A DNA stretch of 9,677 nucleotides, taken from positions 1 through 9,677 of the forward strand of contig JAHIVS010000077.1 of assembly GCA_018816605.1 (NCBI GenBank), in the 5' to 3' direction. Shown here piece after piece: positions 7,381 to 9,677 of this stretch (positions within the stretch are counted from its first letter, which is position 1; every line of letters starts with the position of its first letter). The translations under genes and the position numbers were made by a program. This DNA comes from Pseudomonadota bacterium (lineage in GTDB: Bacteria; Desulfobacterota; Desulfobacteria; Desulfobacterales; Desulfobacteraceae). Under the pieces are notes generated by a model, which had not been told where the DNA came from, searched no databases, and was given only the letters and a program-made list of their open reading frames with translations.

Positions 7381-7399
7381 TAAAAGGGTTTTCTGGGGT

Positions 7400-8245
7400 T
7401 TATTGATTGTATTGTCTTAAAATGGCCTCCAGCACACCGCCGCCAATGGCCCGTGCCTTTTCCGATATGGTGGTGAAATAGTCTCTGTTTCCCCTGGGAT
7501 CGATATCCCCGATTTTCAAGCCCTCCCTCACCCGGGTATTGTCCCGGATCAATCCCCTGAGGATACCGTCTATCCTTGCAACAACCGGCTGGCTGCCCAC
7601 ATGGCCGATGACATCGTTCTTTTCCACCAGGGCCCCTAGGGGGATGAGGGCAATGAAAACCCCCAAGCAGGGGGAGCGCAGCAGCCGTTCGCCGGTAAAT
7701 CCGTTGACGCTTCCCGGAACCCCGGTGTTGGGAGCAGGACACCCCTTGTCAATAATCCGGCCAAGGTTATGGCCCCGGAGGGTTTCAATGGCCAGGTGAA
7801 CATCGTATCCCGCCTCAAACCCGGGGCCCAGGCCGATCACCAGGGGGGCCTCGTTTCGGTGTGTTCCCAGGTTTTTTTTGGCAATAATGGCATCCACCAC
7901 CACATGGGGGCGCATGGTTTTGATGGACTGCCAGTCCGGGTCCACAAGCACGGGAATGCCATCTTTCTCCCAGACACCGGGAATCTCTTTCATATCCGTC
8001 ACCTTTTGGGCCCGCACCCCCTCCACCTCAATGGTTTGGTCATGGACAGCCTCACAAAAACTGACCTGCCGGCGCACGGCCACGGGATTTTCGATTTCCA
8101 CCATGAAGATGTGTTTGAAATTTGCCTGGAAAAGGCGCCAGGCAATGCCTGTGGCCATTTCTCCCGCGCCTTTTATGGCAATGACCAGTTGTGTGAGGGG
8201 CAGGGGCATCTGCTTTGGAATTGTGGCTGTCCGTGTTTCAGTCAT
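7400..8245 (-). CDS. yqeB: YqeB/EF2563-family accessory protein of selenium-dependent molybdenum hydroxylases
   Basis: A 281-residue soluble protein. An N-terminal Rossmann-like loop, KGAGEMATGIA at 25-35, is followed by the acidic strand end MVEIENP at 48-54. The central block GLGPGFEAGYDVH (138-150), together with RGHNLGRIIDKGCPAPNTG (157-175), is the characteristic region of the EF2563/YqeB family as I recall it, and the C-terminus carries a biotinyl-like stretch (KNDVIGHVGSQPVVA...DGILRGLI). The family occurs beside xanthine-dehydrogenase-like enzymes that need selenium as a labile cofactor, and is thought to help mature or load their active site; the exact reaction is not established. 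Its ATG overlaps the hydroxylase stop as ATGA, which implies coupled translation. AAGGAA stands 5 bp upstream. A cysteine-bound selenium donor cannot be judged from the sequence. Confidence in the family is high, in the biochemical role moderate. Confidence 0.85.
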   Translation of the reverse strand: MTETRTATIPKQMPLPLTQLVIAIKGAGEMATGIAWRLFQANFKHIFMVEIENPVAVRRQVSFCEAVHDQTIEVEGVRAQKVTDMKEIPGVWEKDGIPVLVDPDWQSIKTMRPHVVVDAIIAKKNLGTHRNEAPLVIGLGPGFEAGYDVHLAIETLRGHNLGRIIDKGCPAPNTGVPGSVNGFTGERLLRSPCLGVFIALIPLGALVEKNDVIGHVGSQPVVARIDGILRGLIRDNTRVREGLKIGDIDPRGNRDYFTTISEKARAIGGGVLEAILRQYNQ

Positions 8246-9677
8246 TCTTGTTCCTTGTTTTCTTTTGCTTTAATGGCAGCCAGAATCTTGTCCGGGGTCA
8301 ACGGAAACGAATCCATATACACCCCAATGGCATTGCCGACCGCAGCCGCATAGGCCTGGGCCGCCGACATGGCAATGGACATGGCCGCTTCCTTGGCACC
8401 GTAGGGACCCGTGGGATCTATTGATTCCACCAGGATGGAATGGATGGGGGGCATGTCGCAGGCCAGGGGCAGTTTATAATCGAGCATGGTGGGGTTGAGG
8501 CACCGGCCTTCCCTCCATTCGTGGTATTCGGTGAGCATCCCTCCCTGTCCGCCCATGGCAACAGATCCCTCAAACTGGCCCTCCAGCACCAGGGGGTTCA
8601 GGGCAAACCCCACATCCTGGGCGGCCGTGGCATTGAGCACCCTAACCGTTCCTGTGGCAGGATCCACCTTTACTTCCACAATGGTGGTGCCAAAGGAAAA
8701 GGCTTCGCACATCTGGCCATAGGGGTTGGAGACCCATTCGCGTTTCATGTCCACCCTGGGCCAGTATCCGCCTTCGGCATTCACAGAGTTAAAGTTTAAC
8801 AGGCTGATCCTCACCACCTTCTTGATGGGGATGGATATTTCCGGATTGTCCTTTACAAAGATCAACCGGTTTTTGGCTGCCAGGGTGGAAGGTGCAACCG
8901 TTAATACCTTTGCGGCCACCTCGAATAATTTTTTCCGGCAGTTGCGGGCGGCAATCATTACGGCCTGGCCCCCCACAAAGGTGGACACCTGGGAATAGGA
9001 GCCGGGGTCTGAAGCGGTGGTTTCCGTATCGGCCGAGACCAGGTGAATGTCTTCAGGCAAAAGTCCCAGCTCTTCGGCCGCGATCTGGACCACCATGTTG
9101 TCATTGCCCTGGCCGTTGTCCACCACGCCGGACATGATGGTGGCTTCCCCGTCTTCATTGAATTTGATAAAGGCCTGGGACCCTCCCCGGATCCCCATGG
9201 GAAAGCCTGTCTGAACCGAGTTGGTGCCCATGCCAATGCCGTGGAAGGGGGGCAGATTTCCAAATTTTTCCTTGAACCCCGATTTTGCCGCAGCCGTTTG
9301 AATGGTTTCATCCATGGCACAGGAGGCCACAAAACTTTTGGTGCTGGTGTATTCCCCCTGCTGCCGGGAGTTTTTCAGGCGCATCTGAACCGGATCAATG
9401 TTCAAATGGGCGGCAATCATGTCCAGTTGGGTGTCAAGCCCGCATGCAAAGCCCCGGCCGTGGACCCGGATCATCCCCCGGATGGGTTTGTTGGTGTAAA
9501 TTCTATACCCGTTGTACCGCACGCTTCCCATGCGGTAGGCCTGTTCCATGGACAAAAAGGGAACGCTGGTGGCAATGGGGCCTGTGGAAGAATAGGCCCC
9601 TCCGTCCATATAGCAGGTGGTTTCCCGGGCCAGGACCCGTCCCTGCCGGTCCACCCCTGTTTTGTGGGTGGTGATCA
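8242..9677 (-). CDS. Molybdenum hydroxylase (xanthine dehydrogenase/HcrA type) large subunit, C-terminal part
   Basis: The frame is open to the right edge, so the window holds the last ~478 residues of a protein usually 700-800 long. Seen in order: DGGAYSSTGP (family D-GAY strand), TNKPIRGMIRVHGRG and LDMIAAHLNIDPVQMRLKN, matching the Mo-bis/mono-pterin-binding region of the xanthine dehydrogenase family; then the repeat-like domain with VVDNGQGNDNMVVQIAAEELG, and a C-terminal GPYGAKEAAM (8380-8409) followed by a helix. These enzymes hydroxylate heterocycles, aldehydes or CoA-linked aromatics using water and a molybdopterin-Mo centre, with electrons leaving through FeS/FAD subunits not visible here. 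The YqeB-like gene, joined by a 4-bp overlap, suggests that it is a selenium-dependent member. Oddity: four residues after the Lys of GAK, where relatives have the catalytic Glu (for example KAVGE or KEASE), this protein has Met (8380-8382). A GTG at 9654 is an internal codon and not a start. Confidence 0.88.
   Translation of the reverse strand, partial: ITTHKTGVDRQGRVLARETTCYMDGGAYSSTGPIATSVPFLSMEQAYRMGSVRYNGYRIYTNKPIRGMIRVHGRGFACGLDTQLDMIAAHLNIDPVQMRLKNSRQQGEYTSTKSFVASCAMDETIQTAAAKSGFKEKFGNLPPFHGIGMGTNSVQTGFPMGIRGGSQAFIKFNEDGEATIMSGVVDNGQGNDNMVVQIAAEELGLLPEDIHLVSADTETTASDPGSYSQVSTFVGGQAVMIAARNCRKKLFEVAAKVLTVAPSTLAAKNRLIFVKDNPEISIPIKKVVRISLLNFNSVNAEGGYWPRVDMKREWVSNPYGQMCEAFSFGTTIVEVKVDPATGTVRVLNATAAQDVGFALNPLVLEGQFEGSVAMGGQGGMLTEYHEWREGRCLNPTMLDYKLPLACDMPPIHSILVESIDPTGPYGAKEAAMSIAMSAAQAYAAAVGNAIGVYMDSFPLTPDKILAAIKAKENKEQE

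Noticed and set aside
6670..7383. Long plus-strand open frame of 237 codons opposite the thiolase
   Set aside because: It lies wholly antisense to a thiolase with intact catalytic motifs, and its translation shows no recognisable domain; it is a by-product of G+C-rich codons.
7769..8353. Plus-strand open frame of 194 codons opposite the YqeB-like gene
   Set aside because: Antisense to a conserved gene and crossing the ATGA junction of two real genes; rich in His/Gly, as expected of a shadow frame.
8242..9654. Complete hydroxylase subunit starting at GTG 9654
   Set aside because: The frame stays open to the right edge with family-like sequence, and the N-terminal half of the fold is missing, so the gene is cut by the window.

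Overview
The window looks like a chromosomal segment of an anaerobic, sulfate-reducer-like member of the Desulfobacterota (Desulfobacterales type). This is inferred from the mix of genes: a GltS-type sodium/glutamate carrier, a YqeB/EF2563-type maturation protein next to a molybdenum hydroxylase, a catabolic thiolase, and a pair of large P-loop NTPases. No rRNA or other phylogenetic marker is present, so the assignment is tentative.

Layout, left to right. (1) Bases 1-349, plus strand: the 3' end of a membrane carrier that resembles the C-terminus of GltS. (2) Bases 350-473: an A+T-rich control region with three 18-bp palindromes (GACAAAAATATTTTTGTC and variants) at an exact 27-bp pitch. They overlap a plausible sigma70-type promoter and are followed by a strong ribosome binding site. 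(3) Bases 474-3670, plus strand: two overlapping genes for P-loop NTPases of the archaeal-ATPase/STAND type. The first (474-1674) is split by a +1 frameshift in a run of eight A, between Walker A and Walker B. The second (1655-3670) is intact and ends in TPR/Sel1-like helical repeats. By eye this block is clearly richer in A+T than the genes to its right. (4) A terminator hairpin at 3681-3712 serves the minus-strand operon and abuts the NTPase stop codon, so the two transcription units converge.

(5) Bases 3719-9677, all minus strand: five closely packed genes (gaps of 17, 39 and 31 bp and one 4-bp overlap), read from right to left. They are the C-terminal part of a molybdenum hydroxylase large subunit (runs off the right edge), a YqeB/EF2563-family accessory protein of selenium-dependent molybdenum hydroxylases, a thiolase, a saccharopine-dehydrogenase-like oxidoreductase, and a class III (glutamate-1-semialdehyde aminomutase-like) aminotransferase. 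The spacing implies one operon whose promoter lies beyond the right edge.

How they may work together (inference): the hydroxylase, matured by the YqeB-like protein, probably oxidises an organic substrate such as an N-heterocycle or CoA-linked compound. The aminotransferase, the NAD(P)-dependent oxidoreductase and the thiolase would handle later amino, keto or acyl-CoA intermediates. No described pathway that I know of contains this exact set. The points most worth a second look are the frameshifted partner NTPase, the triple palindrome, the composition of the five-gene operon, and a Met where the molybdenum hydroxylase family has its catalytic Glu.
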